DNA of 64,000 bases from Spirochaetaceae bacterium bin103 (GCA_002238925.1 MPNH01000001.1:1-64000); one strand, 5' to 3'; shown: positions 33,053 to 42,589, counted from the first letter of the stretch. Notes: a model not told the origin generated them from the sequence alone. A program made the numbers and translations.

Positions 33053-34728
33053 AATGCCAGGGATCCTTTTTCGACGGCCGCCGGCTCTTAAGAGGTCCGT
33101 GGCAGGCCTTCGAACGCGACGTGGCGCGGCTGCTCGTCTGCAACGGCTTTGATGATGTGCGCCTCGTGGGCGGTTCGGGAGACCGCGGGGCCGACGTCCT
33201 GGGTGTGAAGAAGGGTCAACTGTGGGTCATCCAATGCAAGTTCACATCGGCAGGCTATCCGCCTCCCTCCGCGATTCACGAGGTTGGCGCGGCTGCCCGG
33301 TTCTACCGCGCCGACCGCATTCTCGTCGCTTCGTCCCGGCCTGTCGGTCCCGGCACTCGAGACGCGATCAAGCGCTGGCGTGCTCTGGGAATCGAAATCG
33401 AGACGCTGCAACCCGCAACGCTGTTGGCTATCGCTACGCGCAGTCCCGAGTACGCGCCGTCGCGCCGCCAGCTCAGGGACTACCAGGAGGAGTCCGTCGC
33501 CAACTTCGTTGCCGCGCTCCGTGAGACGGGCCGCGGCCAAGTCGTCCTTGCCACGGGCCTCGGCAAGACTGTCGTCCTCGCGGAATCACTCGCCCAGATG
33601 TTCCGCGACGAAGCCGTCCCCCACGGTCGTGCACTTGTGCTCGCCGGTACGAGGGAACTCGTCGACCAACTCCACCGTGCGTTCTGGGACCAGATTCCCA
33701 AGTGGATATCAACTCATCGGTTGATTGGCGGCGAGTCGCCAACGTATTGGGACGGTATTACGTTCGCCACGGTACAAAGCGCGGCTTCCCGCATCGACGA
33801 GATTCCTCAATTTGGTGCGGTCTTCATCGACGAGGCACACCACGTAGGCTCGGAGACGGTCAAACGTGTCACCGAGCACATGTCCGGCGCGATGATCGGC
33901 GGGGTCACAGCGACCCCATGGCGCGGAGACCGGTACGACATCGACCATCTCCTGGGCCCGCCGGTGATCAAGATTGGTATTGCGGAAGGGCTCCAGCGTG
34001 GCTTTCTTTGCGAGGCAGACTATCGCCTGCTCGCCGATAACATAGATTGGGAATTCGTTAGATCCCGGTCCCGCTACAGCTACTCTATCTCCCAATTGAA
34101 CAGACGGCTTCTGCTTCCAACTCGCGACGAGGAGGCCGCGAGGTCGGTTCGAGACGCCTTCGACAGAGACAAGCGGCGCGCCGCTATCGCCTTCTGTTCG
34201 TCCATTGCGCATGCGAAGAGCTTCGCCGGTACGCTGAGGCTCTTCGGTTTCCGGGCCGAGTCGATCACCAGCGACATGGATGCGCGAGAACGCGATCAAA
34301 CGATGGCCTCCTTCCGAAAGGGGTGTTTGGATATCGTAACCACTCGGGACTTGTTCAATGAGGGCGTCGACGTCCCCGACGTAGATATGATCGTGTTCAT
34401 GCGGGTCACACATAGTCGTCGGATCTTCGTCCAGCAGCTCGGCCGAGGCCTCCGCGTGGCTCCCAACAAGGACAAGGTGGTTGTTCTGGACTTTGTGAGT
34501 GACCTTCGCCGCGTCGCGGAGGTCATCCAGCTTGAAACGGCTTCTCGTGGTAACATCGAGAGGCTCCGGCTACCCGGTGTAGTAGGTTTCCGAGACGAGG
34601 GTGCCGGTAGCTTTATGCTCGATTGGTTGCGGGACCAGGCCGATCTGTTCACCCGCGAAGGAGACCCCCAGCTCGAACTTCCTGAGTTCGATTTCCCGAT
34701 GCCCCACAACAGAGGCGCAGTCCAATGA
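33049..34728 (+). CDS. Mrr-type nuclease fused to SF2 helicase
   Basis: A 559-residue restriction enzyme candidate. Residues 10-130 form a PD-(D/E)xK Mrr-like nuclease: GGSGDRGADVLG with catalytic Asp, then WVIQCKF (QxK). Residues 145-500 form a superfamily 2 helicase: RQLRDYQ, Walker A ATGLGKTVVLA, DEAHH box, TATPWRGD, and motif VI QQLGRGLR. It would translocate on DNA and cut unmodified DNA. The ATG at 33049 overlaps the MORC stop as ATGA, and its own stop overlaps the next gene, so the products are made together. Confidence 0.9.
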   Translation: MKCQGSFFDGRRLLRGPWQAFERDVARLLVCNGFDDVRLVGGSGDRGADVLGVKKGQLWVIQCKFTSAGYPPPSAIHEVGAAARFYRADRILVASSRPVGPGTRDAIKRWRALGIEIETLQPATLLAIATRSPEYAPSRRQLRDYQEESVANFVAALRETGRGQVVLATGLGKTVVLAESLAQMFRDEAVPHGRALVLAGTRELVDQLHRAFWDQIPKWISTHRLIGGESPTYWDGITFATVQSAASRIDEIPQFGAVFIDEAHHVGSETVKRVTEHMSGAMIGGVTATPWRGDRYDIDHLLGPPVIKIGIAEGLQRGFLCEADYRLLADNIDWEFVRSRSRYSYSISQLNRRLLLPTRDEEAARSVRDAFDRDKRRAAIAFCSSIAHAKSFAGTLRLFGFRAESITSDMDARERDQTMASFRKGCLDIVTTRDLFNEGVDVPDVDMIVFMRVTHSRRIFVQQLGRGLRVAPNKDKVVVLDFVSDLRRVAEVIQLETASRGNIERLRLPGVVGFRDEGAGSFMLDWLRDQADLFTREGDPQLELPEFDFPMPHNRGAVQ

Positions 34729-35252
34729 TGGTTCCCGACAACATTCGTGACGAAGTAAATGCCTGGTTGTGGAACAAAGCAGATTCTCTCGGATGGTCGA
34801 AGCTGCCTGACGTCGAACGGGCTAAGCACTACGAGCTCTGGACGCGGGATCCAGAAATCGGCGGCCGTCTCGCCCACTTCATGGACCCTAGAAAGGTGCG
34901 GGTGTACATCAAGGACTCCCTTGTTAAGCCGTACGAAAGATCGCGGCTATCACTTCATGAGAGCGACGTCTGGCGCTCGCTGTCGATACCCGACACAGGC
35001 CAAACGTCTGCAAGTTATATCAAGCCGCATGGTCGGCGGCTTCTGGACGGTAGGATTGTCTGCTGGGGGAACAGTCGCGACTGGAAATCGATACTCATGG
35101 CCGTATTCGAACGAGCACACCAGCACCCCAACGCTCAAGCATTCGGCACGGTGCTGATCGAGTCGGGGAGGACCGCCGAGGCGCATCAACGCGAGCTCAT
35201 CCGGAACGCTGCCGAGCGCCTCGGAATCCAAAGACTTGTCTGGATCGAATAG
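34725..35252 (+). CDS. Unknown component of the MORC-RM operon
   Basis: A 175-residue soluble protein of unknown family. It has an alpha/beta composition with WLWNKADSLGWSKLPD and KHYELWTRDPEIGGRL near the start and GTVLIESGRTAEAHQRELIR near the end. The ATG overlaps the helicase stop (ATGATG), so it is translated with the nuclease. It lacks visible catalytic or zinc motifs. Position suggests a specificity or assembly factor, or a small partner of the helicase. That is inference only. Confidence 0.6.
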   Translation: MMVPDNIRDEVNAWLWNKADSLGWSKLPDVERAKHYELWTRDPEIGGRLAHFMDPRKVRVYIKDSLVKPYERSRLSLHESDVWRSLSIPDTGQTSASYIKPHGRRLLDGRIVCWGNSRDWKSILMAVFERAHQHPNAQAFGTVLIESGRTAEAHQRELIRNAAERLGIQRLVWIE

Positions 35253-35259
35253 CGTTGCG

Positions 35260-36357
35260 ATGAGACAACAATTCATTGGATGGTACAGGTGGAAGCCCGA
35301 ACAGCTTTCGGCGATGTGGAACGACGCCATTTTCGTTCCGGACGCCAATATTTTGCTCCACTGTCTCCGCCATCCCGAAATTATACGTGAACAGCTACTA
35401 TGTTTCTTTGAGCTCTTTAGGGACTCCATTTGGATTCCCTATCAAGTTGGCCTTGAATTCCATCGCAACCGACTGGACGTCGAGTTCGGCGCGCGGGACG
35501 CGTACGACCAAGTCGTCAAAGAGTGCACGGACGCGCTCGACCAAGCGCGGATGCGATTACGCCAGCTCCGCGCCCATCCTGTTATTGACGTGGAACGGGA
35601 ACTGGCTGCTCTCGACAGGTTCGTGACGGACTTTCGAGCCCGACTGCAGGCTGATAAGGCTAGTCATCCGGCGGACGCGATCGCCAACGCAGTCGAACGC
35701 CTCTCGGACCTCCTTGAGGGTCGCGTTGGCGCGAAGTGGCCCGCTGAGCGGCTCAACGCGCTGAGGAAGGAAGGCGAGGAGCGCTACGCCTACAAGATCC
35801 CGCCAGGATACATGGATACCAAGAAGGACGCCGGACCGCACGCCAAGTTCGGCGATTTGATCATTTGGAAGGATATGTTAGCGAAGGCCAAGGCTGACAA
35901 GCGCCCCATCGTCTTCATTTCCGACGACGCCAAGGAAGATTGGTGGTGGATCTATCGGGGTAAGAGGCTAGGCGCACGGCCAGAGCTTGTCGAGGAGTTC
36001 AGGGAAGTCTCCGGACAGTCGTTCCACATCTACCAACTCGCCCAGTTTCTGAGGGTCGCGGCAGACCAACATCCCGAAACTAGAGCCGGTATCGACGCAA
36101 TAGAGAAGAGCCTGCGCGAGGACGAGCAAGCCCGCCGGCGCATCTACGGAGCAGCGGAGGCCAGGGCGCTTCGAACGCGTATCTCCGATCTCGAGACGGA
36201 GCGGGACATCATTATCTCGACACTCTCAGGCGCGCCAAGGCGGGGCGAATTACCGAAGCCATCCGCAGACCGATCTGTGCTTCGTGCGCGTCTGGAGGAG
36301 CTCAATGCCGAGCTTGATGAGACTAACGCGGCGTTGGTCGCTGTTCAAGACACGTAG
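35260..36357 (+). CDS. DUF4935 PIN-like ribonuclease candidate with coiled coil
   Basis: A 365-residue protein. The N-terminal ~260 residues match the PIN-like DUF4935 fold: IFVPDANILLHC (first acidic residue), YQVGLEFHRNR (Glu), KFGDLIIWKDML (Asp) and PIVFISDDAKEDWW (acidic pair). Such domains are metal-dependent RNases. The C-terminal ~90 residues form a coiled coil (LRTRISDLETERDIIIST and RARLEELNAELDET). It follows the unknown gene by seven bases and ends the operon. It could cleave RNA as a last-resort effector when restriction fails; no experiment is implied. Confidence 0.7.
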   Translation: MRQQFIGWYRWKPEQLSAMWNDAIFVPDANILLHCLRHPEIIREQLLCFFELFRDSIWIPYQVGLEFHRNRLDVEFGARDAYDQVVKECTDALDQARMRLRQLRAHPVIDVERELAALDRFVTDFRARLQADKASHPADAIANAVERLSDLLEGRVGAKWPAERLNALRKEGEERYAYKIPPGYMDTKKDAGPHAKFGDLIIWKDMLAKAKADKRPIVFISDDAKEDWWWIYRGKRLGARPELVEEFREVSGQSFHIYQLAQFLRVAADQHPETRAGIDAIEKSLREDEQARRRIYGAAEARALRTRISDLETERDIIISTLSGAPRRGELPKPSADRSVLRARLEELNAELDETNAALVAVQDT

Positions 36358-36429
36358 CCGCTAGCAGGATCCGCCGCCGTGGGCTGTGCCCTGATCGTCG
36401 CTGATCCGGCGAGCGCATGCACTAACGAG

Positions 36430-37140
36430 GCAGGGAGTTGAAGTAGGGCTTCTACGCCTACTTCGAACCGATGAACTGCAGCGAGGATCGTGCTCCTGAC
36501 GCGCCGGGATTCGATGTCCATCTCGGCTTCGAAGCCGATCTGCGGACGGCGCGCGAAGCCATAGAGGGTGCGACCTGTCGGTCTTTCGTAGGGGCATCCC
36601 GGTGTGGGATTTAATCTGGCTACTTGCAGCGGGGCCGCAGTCTTCACTTCCGGCCACATCAGGTTTCGCCTGTCGCTGCTGATGCGCGCGGCAGAGGTGC
36701 ACCAGCTCGCGCGCTACGAGGACCTGACCGCTGCGACGCGCGTGGGAGTGTACGCCGGAACAACGGGCGAGGCGCGGCTCCTGGAGATGACCGGTATAAC
36801 CGACGCGGACGGAGTCCTGTTGCCGGCACGCAGGGTTGCCACCAGGGAAGCAGTGGTCACCGACGGCAGCGCCAGCTACGCCATCACGGCGGGCGGCGCG
36901 ACGGCGGCGCTTGAGAGCCGCCAGCACTTTTGGCCGCCGGATGCAACGATGCCGCAAGTAGTCTATCTGGCCGACGAGGAAGCGTTGTTCGCGGCCCTGG
37001 CGCGGGACGGATCGGCAATCGGATGGGCGCCAGTAGTGGAGGTGGAGCCTACGAGGTGACGGCGCTTGATGACCGGGCCGAAACGGGGGTGAGCATGGGC
37101 ACGGACTTCGAGGTGGTTGAGCGGGGAGTCTGGGCGCGGT
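36430..37140 (+). pseudogene. Degraded amino-acid-type solute-binding protein
   Basis: Pieces in shifting frames match a periplasmic binding protein of the polar amino acid ABC family: FYAYFEPMNCSED and GFDVHLGFEADL (about 36455-36545), RRGIPVWDLIWLL (about 36587-36630), then FTSGHIRFR, RVGVYAGTTGEARLLEMTGI, YAITAGGATAAL and MPQVVYLADEEAL (36604-37020). At least two frameshifts and a central deletion separate them, and the C-terminal third is missing. A CCTCCGG/CCGGAGG hairpin at 37163-37193 lies just downstream. Confidence 0.7.
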
Positions 37141-37225
37141 AGGAGCTGGGATAAGAAAGGCCCCTCCGGAGGCTTGCAACGCAGCCCCGGAGGGTGCCGC
37201 CTTCTCTGTGGAAACAACGGAAAGG

Positions 37226-37807
37226 AGGTGGCTCCTTTGTGGCACAAGTTGCTGCGAGACGCAAGGTTCCATCCGAGTTTGCTGGAGGCGGATCGGGAGC
37301 TGGCGAGGGCCGCCCGGAACAAGGTTTGCCCGGCGTGTGGCGGGAGGCTGCACGAGCGCGTGCGGGTTCCGGAAATTCTGGCCGGAATTCTTCCGAAACC
37401 CACAGCGGCGTTCGCGCGCAAGCCGCGCAGCGGGGGTGGCGCTACCAGCCGAGTATGATATCCGGTTCAGTTTCTGTTGTGCCGAAGAGGGGTGTCGCAA
37501 ACGGGTGACGCCGGCGTCGCTGAGATTCCTGGGACGGCGGGTGTACCTGGGACTGATCGTGGTGTTGGTGGCGGCGCTGCGGCAGGGAGCGAGCCCGACG
37601 CGGGTGGGGCGACTGCGAGAACTGGTGGGGGTGAGCCGGCGCACGGTGGAGCGCTGGTGCCGGTGGTGGCGCAGTGAGTTCGTGCAGACGCCATATTGGC
37701 GGTTGGCGCGGGGGCGGTTCGCGCAGCCGATGACGCCCGCAGCGCTGCCGAGTGCGTTATTGGTGCGTTCGCCAGTGACGAGGCGGGGCGACTGGGGGCC
37801 CTGCTGA
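37226..37807 (+). pseudogene. Frameshifted zinc-finger/HTH transposase-like gene
   Basis: The first part in one frame reads LWHKLLRDARFHPSLLEADR...VCPACGGRLH (one half of a Cys-x2-Cys zinc site). The second part in another frame reads RFSFCCAEEGCRKRVTPASL, RFLGRRVYLGLIVVLVAAL and VGVSRRTVERWCRWW (a helix-turn-helix). Together they match a widespread small IS-associated protein. Between them ~30 codons are out of frame, so the gene is broken. Function unknown, probably part of an insertion element. Confidence 0.6.
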
Positions 37808-37959
37808 TTCTCCTGAGACCGTTGAGCGGGGTGACGTAGCGAGCAATATTTCTGCGGCGTGGGGGCATTCCGCAGAAGTTGGCCGGCGGCGACAAGCGAG
37901 CAGGCGGCTACGGTTACGCTTTCGACAGCACTGGAGGGCGTTACCGATGAGCGAGACGA

Positions 37960-38217
37960 CACAACCTGGTCCACGAACGGTGGGCACATTTTCGGTTCGC
38001 GGTGGTTGGAGAGTTGCTGGCAGCACCGCCGGCGCGGGGCCAACTGCGCGCGGAACTGAAGCGGCTGGCAGCGCGGACCTGGAAGCACCCGGTGAGCGGG
38101 GAGCCGACGCAGTTTGCCTACGGCCACCATCGAACGCTGGTACCTGGCGGCGCGCAACGCCGGTCAGAACCCGGTGGCGGCGTTGCGGGAATTGGCCGCC
38201 AGGTGCGCATCATCTGA
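37960..38217 (+). pseudogene. Transposase N-terminal fragment (Mu/IS481-like)
   Basis: RFAVVGELLAAPPARGQLRA and KRLAARTWKHPVSGEPTQF, then in a shifted frame ATIERWYLAARNAGQNPVAAL, match the N-terminal helix-turn-helix region of DDE transposases of the Mu/IS481-like type. The catalytic core is absent. A +1-type shift lies near 38118. Confidence 0.6.
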
Positions 38218-38234
38218 CGGCTGCCGTAGAACGG

Positions 38235-38403
38235 TTAATCCAGGTACAGCTCGTCGATCGGCGCATCAACGCCAGGGTCTGCGCGCTCTCCCCGAGCGGT
38301 CGATAGTACACCGTCGAACGGCTCACGGCGAGCAGTCTGCATTGCCGGCTCACACTCAACCGCTGATGCTCGCTGTCAATCATCCGTACTCGCTCGGCCC
38401 GGC
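38235..38403 (-). pseudogene. IS3-family OrfB fragment
   Basis: The minus strand reads RAERVRMIDSEHQRLSVSRQ, CRLLAVSRSTVYYRPLGES and LALMRR, the start of an IS3-family (IS2-like) transposase OrfB, before losing frame at about 38265. The DDE domain is missing. It follows orfA in the normal order, with the usual frame change between them. Confidence 0.7.
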
Positions 38404-38676
38404 TCAGCTCCCGAGCCCGCGCGATAAAGAATCGCGCCCCACGGTCAATTCGCGGATCTTGGCGTGCAGGTCGTGCACGATCGTCTCATGGTCTTTCTGA
38501 CCGCGGCTGGTGGCGCCGGCGAACACTTCCTCAAGACCCGCCTGCGCTTGCCGCTTCCACCCTGAGACTTGGTTCGGATGCACTTGGTACTTGGCTGCGA
38601 TAGCCTGGATCGTGCGCTCCCCGCGCAGCGCGTCGGTAGCTGCCTTGGCTGTGAGTCGGCGTCGTTTCGTCTCCAT
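38404..38676 (-). CDS. IS3-family transposase OrfA
   Basis: A 90-residue helix-turn-helix protein of an IS3-type element: METKRRRLTAKAATDALRGE, IQAIAAKYQVHPNQVSGWKR (recognition helix) and a leucine-zipper-like end (HDLHAKIRELTVGRDSL). The ATG at 38676 has AAGGA just upstream. OrfA would normally be fused to OrfB by frameshifting; because OrfB is truncated here the element is dead. Confidence 0.8.
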   Translation of the reverse strand: METKRRRLTAKAATDALRGERTIQAIAAKYQVHPNQVSGWKRQAQAGLEEVFAGATSRGQKDHETIVHDLHAKIRELTVGRDSLSRGLGS

Positions 38677-38721
38677 TCCTTTGGCCCTCCTCATAGCCTG
38701 GAACACACTCTAACATCCTGC

Positions 38722-38999
38722 CCGATTTTTCGGGACCAGCTCACCGCCCACCGTGACCTCGACCGCCTCGATGAAAACCTGTTCCTGGAAGCCTTCGCGG
38801 CGTCTCCCGCCGCCGCCGGCGGCGCCGCTCGTTGGCGATGAACCTCCTCCCCGTAGTCTCGGCCTATCGCCTCGCCGCCCGCCCCGCGCAGCACCGCTGG
38901 CTCGTCACCGGGCTCTGGGCCGAGCAGGCGGTGGGCATCCTCGGCGGCGAGCCCAAGACCTGCAAGTCATTCCTGATCTCGAGAAGGAGTCCTGGCTGA
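38722..38999 (+). pseudogene. RepA-like AAA_25 ATPase fragment
   Basis: A short frame (FRDQLTAHRDLDRLDENLFL) overlaps by ATGA a 53-codon start of a RepA/AAA_25-type helicase: MNLLPVVSAYRLAARPAQHR, WLVTGLWAEQAVGILGGEPK and the Walker A remnant GGEPKTCKSFL. After that the frame is lost. Such RepA genes pair with AlpA regulators in phage satellites and small plasmids, and an AlpA gene lies 80 bp away. Confidence 0.65.
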
Positions 39000-39073
39000 G
39001 CGCGAACAGCGTCCGACTGAAAGAGGGTGTGGGAGCGGGTGCCCTCCAGTCCCGGTGCGCTCACGATGGCGGT

Positions 39074-39310
39074 CTACGTCTTCGACAGAGTCTCCAGCCA
39101 TCGCTCGATATCCGGGCGTAGCCAACCGACGGCGCGCGAGTTCGGACCCCCGAGCCGGACTGAATTCGGGAATTCGCCAGTTCGTACTCGTCGCCATAAC
39201 GAAGTACGCGACAGACCCGTCAACTCCAGCACCGCTCGCGTTCGCAGGATTACCGGATAGCCTTGGAGGATCGGTGTCGGTGATGCACCAGAATGGAACT
39301 GTGCAGGCAC
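39074..39310 (-). CDS. AlpA-family phage regulator
   Basis: A 78-residue small excisionase/transcription-factor-like protein. RTRAVLELTGLSRTSLWRRV is the MerR-like helix-turn-helix, followed by the wing FPNSVRLGGPNSRAVGW and RPDIERWLETL. This is the classic AlpA layout, although longer by ~20 residues at the N-terminus, where the start is uncertain. AlpA proteins activate integrase genes or direct excision in cryptic prophages. With the RepA fragment it marks the remains of a phage satellite. Confidence 0.75.
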   Translation of the reverse strand: MPAQFHSGASPTPILQGYPVILRTRAVLELTGLSRTSLWRRVRTGEFPNSVRLGGPNSRAVGWLRPDIERWLETLSKT

Positions 39311-39689
39311 GTGTCAACTCCCCAGAACAGAATGATTCAGCACCGATGAGCAGGACAAGTCGGATTCTACGTTCCAGACCGCATCTAGTCAACCCGTGGT
39401 ATGGCGATGCAGCGATTGGCAGCCCGGAAGGGTGACAGATGACTATGTCACGCTGCATGACTCAAACGGGTGATAGGTCGTCCCGTCCCGGTAAGCGTCG
39501 GAGCACCGGGTAGCAGGCCCCAGGTGACAGGTGGAAACCCCTGTGCCCGAGAGCGGGGTGTCGAAAGCCTGCGAGGCGGAAAGAGCCGCGAAAAGCGGGG
39601 AGCAAGCACGCGGGCCGCAACATGAAGTTCGATTTCCCTTGTGGCGTAAGCCCCACCTGGAGGGGTTCCGTCAAGAGGTGTGTAAACAG
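39311..39689. other. Non-coding region with RNA-like structure
   Basis: No gene seen. The stretch 39520-39660 contains paired blocks (CCCCTGTGCCCGAGAGCGGGG, CGCGAAAAGCGGGG) reminiscent of a structured RNA, perhaps another intron fragment. I cannot assign it. Confidence 0.3.
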
Positions 39690-40955
39690 ATCAGGCGGCG
39701 TCTCTTGGTGTTGGCCTCCTCTGATCGGTAGGCCGTCGTGATACTGCTGCCCAGCGGCCACGGCCGGCAGTAGCTCGGGCGAATTGCTGCGCCGGAACTT
39801 GCGTTCGGCGACCAACAACATCTTCCATACCACGGCGGTCGCGTTGGCGACCTTCTTGAATCGTTTCGCCGCGTCCGTGCGCAGCCGCAACGCCGCGAAC
39901 GGCGACTCCACCACGTTGGTGGTTCGCAGGTGCCGCCAGTGGCCACGCGGAAACTGGTAGAACGTCACCATCTGCTCCCAGTTCTCGTCGATCAGCTCGG
40001 CGGCCCGCTCATAGCCGTGGCCAACACACCAGTTCTGAAACACTCGCTTCTCTGTCGTGCCTGCGGTTCGCTTCGCTGATACGGAATCTTGGTCAGCTGC
40101 TCGCGCGCTTCGCCCTGGCGCTGCTTGGGCACCTGGGTCAACACGTTCACCACTCGATGATTCCCGCAGCGCTGCTCCGCGGCTCCCGGGAACACGTTGC
40201 GCAACGCGCTCCACAGCCCCAGGTTGCCGTCCCCGACCACCAGACGCGGTTCATTCATCCCCCCGTGCCCTCAGCTCTCAGCTAGCCCGCTCCACGACGC
40301 CGTCGACTCCCGGTACCCGCTGCTCACCGCCAGCACCACCTTGTGACCGTCCGCGTTCACTCCGATGGCCACCAGCAACGCCGCCTTCTCCTTCTCCAGC
40401 CCCGCTTTCAGGTACACGCCGTCCATCCACAGGTACACGATCTCGTCCTCGATCCCGCCCTGTTTCCACTCGCTGTACTCTGCCTGCCAGCATTCCTTCA
40501 CCCGCGCCACCGTGCTTGCCGACAGCGCTGCCTGATCGCCCAGCAGCCCGCTCAGCGCCAGCTCGAAGTCACCGCTCGCCAGCCCGTGCAGATACAGATC
40601 CGGCAGCAGATCTTGCACTTCATGGTGCGGCGCGTGAACAGCGGCAGCAATCGGTTCGCGAACCGTTCATCCACATCGCGCACCCGCTACTCATCGTCAG
40701 CCGCCTCGGCTTACCGTAGCCGCTCCGATACGCAAGCTGGTCCGATCCTTTCACAACTCAAGGAGCAGGCCAAGGGCGCAAACAAAGCATTGATTTTGTG
40801 CGCCAGGAGGTGACCACGGCGAAGTTATGATCACGTGATGGGGAGCGCCTATAGGCAGATATGAGCGTAGGAATCCCTGCTTGTCCACCACGCGGGGCTG
40901 ATGCTTCGCGCGCCCCAGGAATTCGGTCACCTCGTCGACCAGCATCTGCTGCATC
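39690..40955 (-). pseudogene. IS256-family transposase, multiply frameshifted
   Basis: Pieces on the minus strand, in order, match a MULE/IS256-type DDE transposase. The N-terminus is MLVDEVTEFLGRAKHQPR (about 40950-40890). Then come an out-of-place ~150-bp stretch, YRSGYGKPRRLTMSSG (40735-40690), VDERFANRLLPLFTRRT, and a long piece with DGVYLKAGLEKEKAALLVAI and GVNADGHKVVLAV (Asp-containing core). VVGDGNLGLWSALRNVFP follows, and finally NWEQMVTFYQFPRGHWRHLR and TTNVVESPFAALRLRT. At least three frame changes make it dead. Its N-terminal end abuts the truncated TPR gene. Confidence 0.8.
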
Positions 40956-40957
40956 CA

Positions 40958-42124
40958 TTCCTGGTTGCGTCCTCTCGTATCGTTGGTCGGAAGGCTGACT
41001 ACGAACCTTCGTTGGCTATGACATTGTCGCTGGCATTCGATAAGGTCTCTGAGCGATCCCGGTTAGTGCTGCGCATTTGTGCATTTGCGGCTTCGGAACC
41101 GATACCGGAATGGATGTTTCGCGAAGCTGGTAACCAGCTTCCGAGTATGTTTATGGAGACGGTGGGCGACGGCTTGAAGTGGAACCATGTCGTGGGAGAA
41201 TTACGTCGCTATGGATTGGCCAAGCGCATTCTGATTAGGTCGTATGATGGCGGACATGCGTTGTTATTTCACCGCTTGACTCAACAGGTAGTACGCACAC
41301 GAATTGCAGCGGCTGAAGACCGCATGGCTTTCTATAGGATGCTTGATAATGTTTGTCCGGATGACCCCTATTGCCCACATGACTGGCCGCGTTACGAGGC
41401 TCTAGTAGAGCACGTTACTCAACTTGGTCGGGTCCATGAGGCTTACCATATCGATACTTACGAGTTTGCTCGGTTGCTGAGTCGCGTGGCTATCTTTCTG
41501 AGTCAGAAGGGAAATCATAAGGATGCACGGGAACTCGCGGAGCGCGCGTTGGAGGCCCGACGGCGTGTGCTTGGGGAGGAGCACCCGGACACTCTCACGA
41601 GCACGAGCAACTTCGCTATGGTGCTTTTGGCGCAGGGCGACCATGCCGGCGCGCGGGAACTCCAGGAGCGGGTGTTGGAGACTGTTCGGCGTGTGCTTGG
41701 GGAGGAGCACCCGGACACGCTCACGAGCATGAACAACCTCGCGGTGGCCCTCTTGGCGCAGGGCGACCATGCTGGGGCCCGGGAACTCAAGGAGCGGGCG
41801 TTGGAGGTACGACGGCGTGTGCTTGGGGAGGAGCACCCGGACACGCTCACGAGCATGAGCAACCTCGCGGTGACGCTCGGTGACCAAAGCGACCACGTCG
41901 GCGCGCGGGAACTCAAGGAGCGGGTGTTGGAGACCCGACGGCGTGTGCTTGGGGAGGAGCACCCGGATACACTCACGAGCATGGGCAACCTCGCCGCGAT
42001 GCTCAGGGCGCATGGCGACCGTGCTGGTGCCCGGGAACTCGAAGAGCGGGTGTTTGAGGCCCGACGGCGTGTGCTTGGGGAGGAGCACCCGGACACGCTC
42101 GCAGCATGGGCAACCTCGCCGTGA
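40958..42124 (+). pseudogene. NLR-like NB-ARC/TPR gene, both ends lost
   Basis: The surviving part starts with the winged-helix end of a STAND/NB-ARC ATPase (LAFDKVSERSRLVLRICAFA, then ASEPIPEWMFREAGNQLPS). It continues through a linker into kinesin-light-chain-type TPR repeats of 42 residues (RRRVLGEEHPDTLTSMNNLA, QGDHAGARELKERAL). No P-loop remains, because the 5' part stops at the IS256 remnant near 40955. At the 3' end a one-base loss near 42100 turns DTLTSM into DTLAAWATSP and a stop. Bacterial NLR-like proteins of this architecture can sense phage proteins; this copy is dead or truncated. Base composition at its 5' part is more A+T-rich than its surroundings. Confidence 0.7.
41554..42112 (+). 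repeat. 126-bp TPR-coding tandem repeats
   Basis: Four to five 126-bp units, each with CGGCGTGTGCTTGGGGAGGA at its core and only a few differences between copies, encode the 42-residue TPR units. High identity suggests recent expansion or homogenisation by recombination. Confidence 0.85.
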
Positions 42125-42373
42125 CACTTTAGGGACGGTATCTGTCCCATCAGCACGCCGGCTTGGTACCGGTTGACGGTGTCCTATGTCGCGTAGAACG
42201 TCAGGGACGTGGGCGCGGCCGTGGCAGCCGCAGTCGGCGCAGTCTCAACAGTCATGATGACCGGCTCAGCGCGCGTCCCGGCGCCAGACCGAAGCGAGTC
42301 AAGGATATTCGGAAACCACCAAGGGGTTGCGAAAGCAATAACGGGATATTCGTGTAGCGCGTAAAACATTATA

Positions 42374-42589
42374 TTATTTACAAATAGGCTCAATGATGGC
42401 GTAGTCGTACAGGCTGCCGTACCCACGGGGCAGGTGGAGGCGGCGCACTTCAATCTCGCGCAGGTGGTCGAGCACCAGGACCTGCAGCGCCTGCTCGTGG
42501 CGGGCAAGCTGCGAAGTCTGCGACAGGAGCAGGTAGTCGGGGAGCGCGGCGACCGTGGACCAAGGGGTGGGAAAGGGCGTGTCGTGCAT
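42374..42589 (-). pseudogene. HNH-endonuclease-like N-terminal fragment
   Basis: A 71-residue frame. LARHEQALQVLVLDHLREIE, then VRRLHLPRGYGSLYDYAI, closely resembles the N-terminal helical region of a common HNH endonuclease family (a '..HLxExxRRxLYLxRGYxSLFxYxxxELGY..' pattern) that normally continues for another 200-300 residues to the HNH domain. Here it ends after YAIIEPICK. It is probably a truncated remnant next to the decayed type I locus. Confidence 0.5.

Noticed and set aside
41554-42112. CRISPR array, suggested by regular near-identical repeats
   Set aside because: The 126-bp period stays in one reading frame and encodes TPR units; there are no unique spacers or cas genes.
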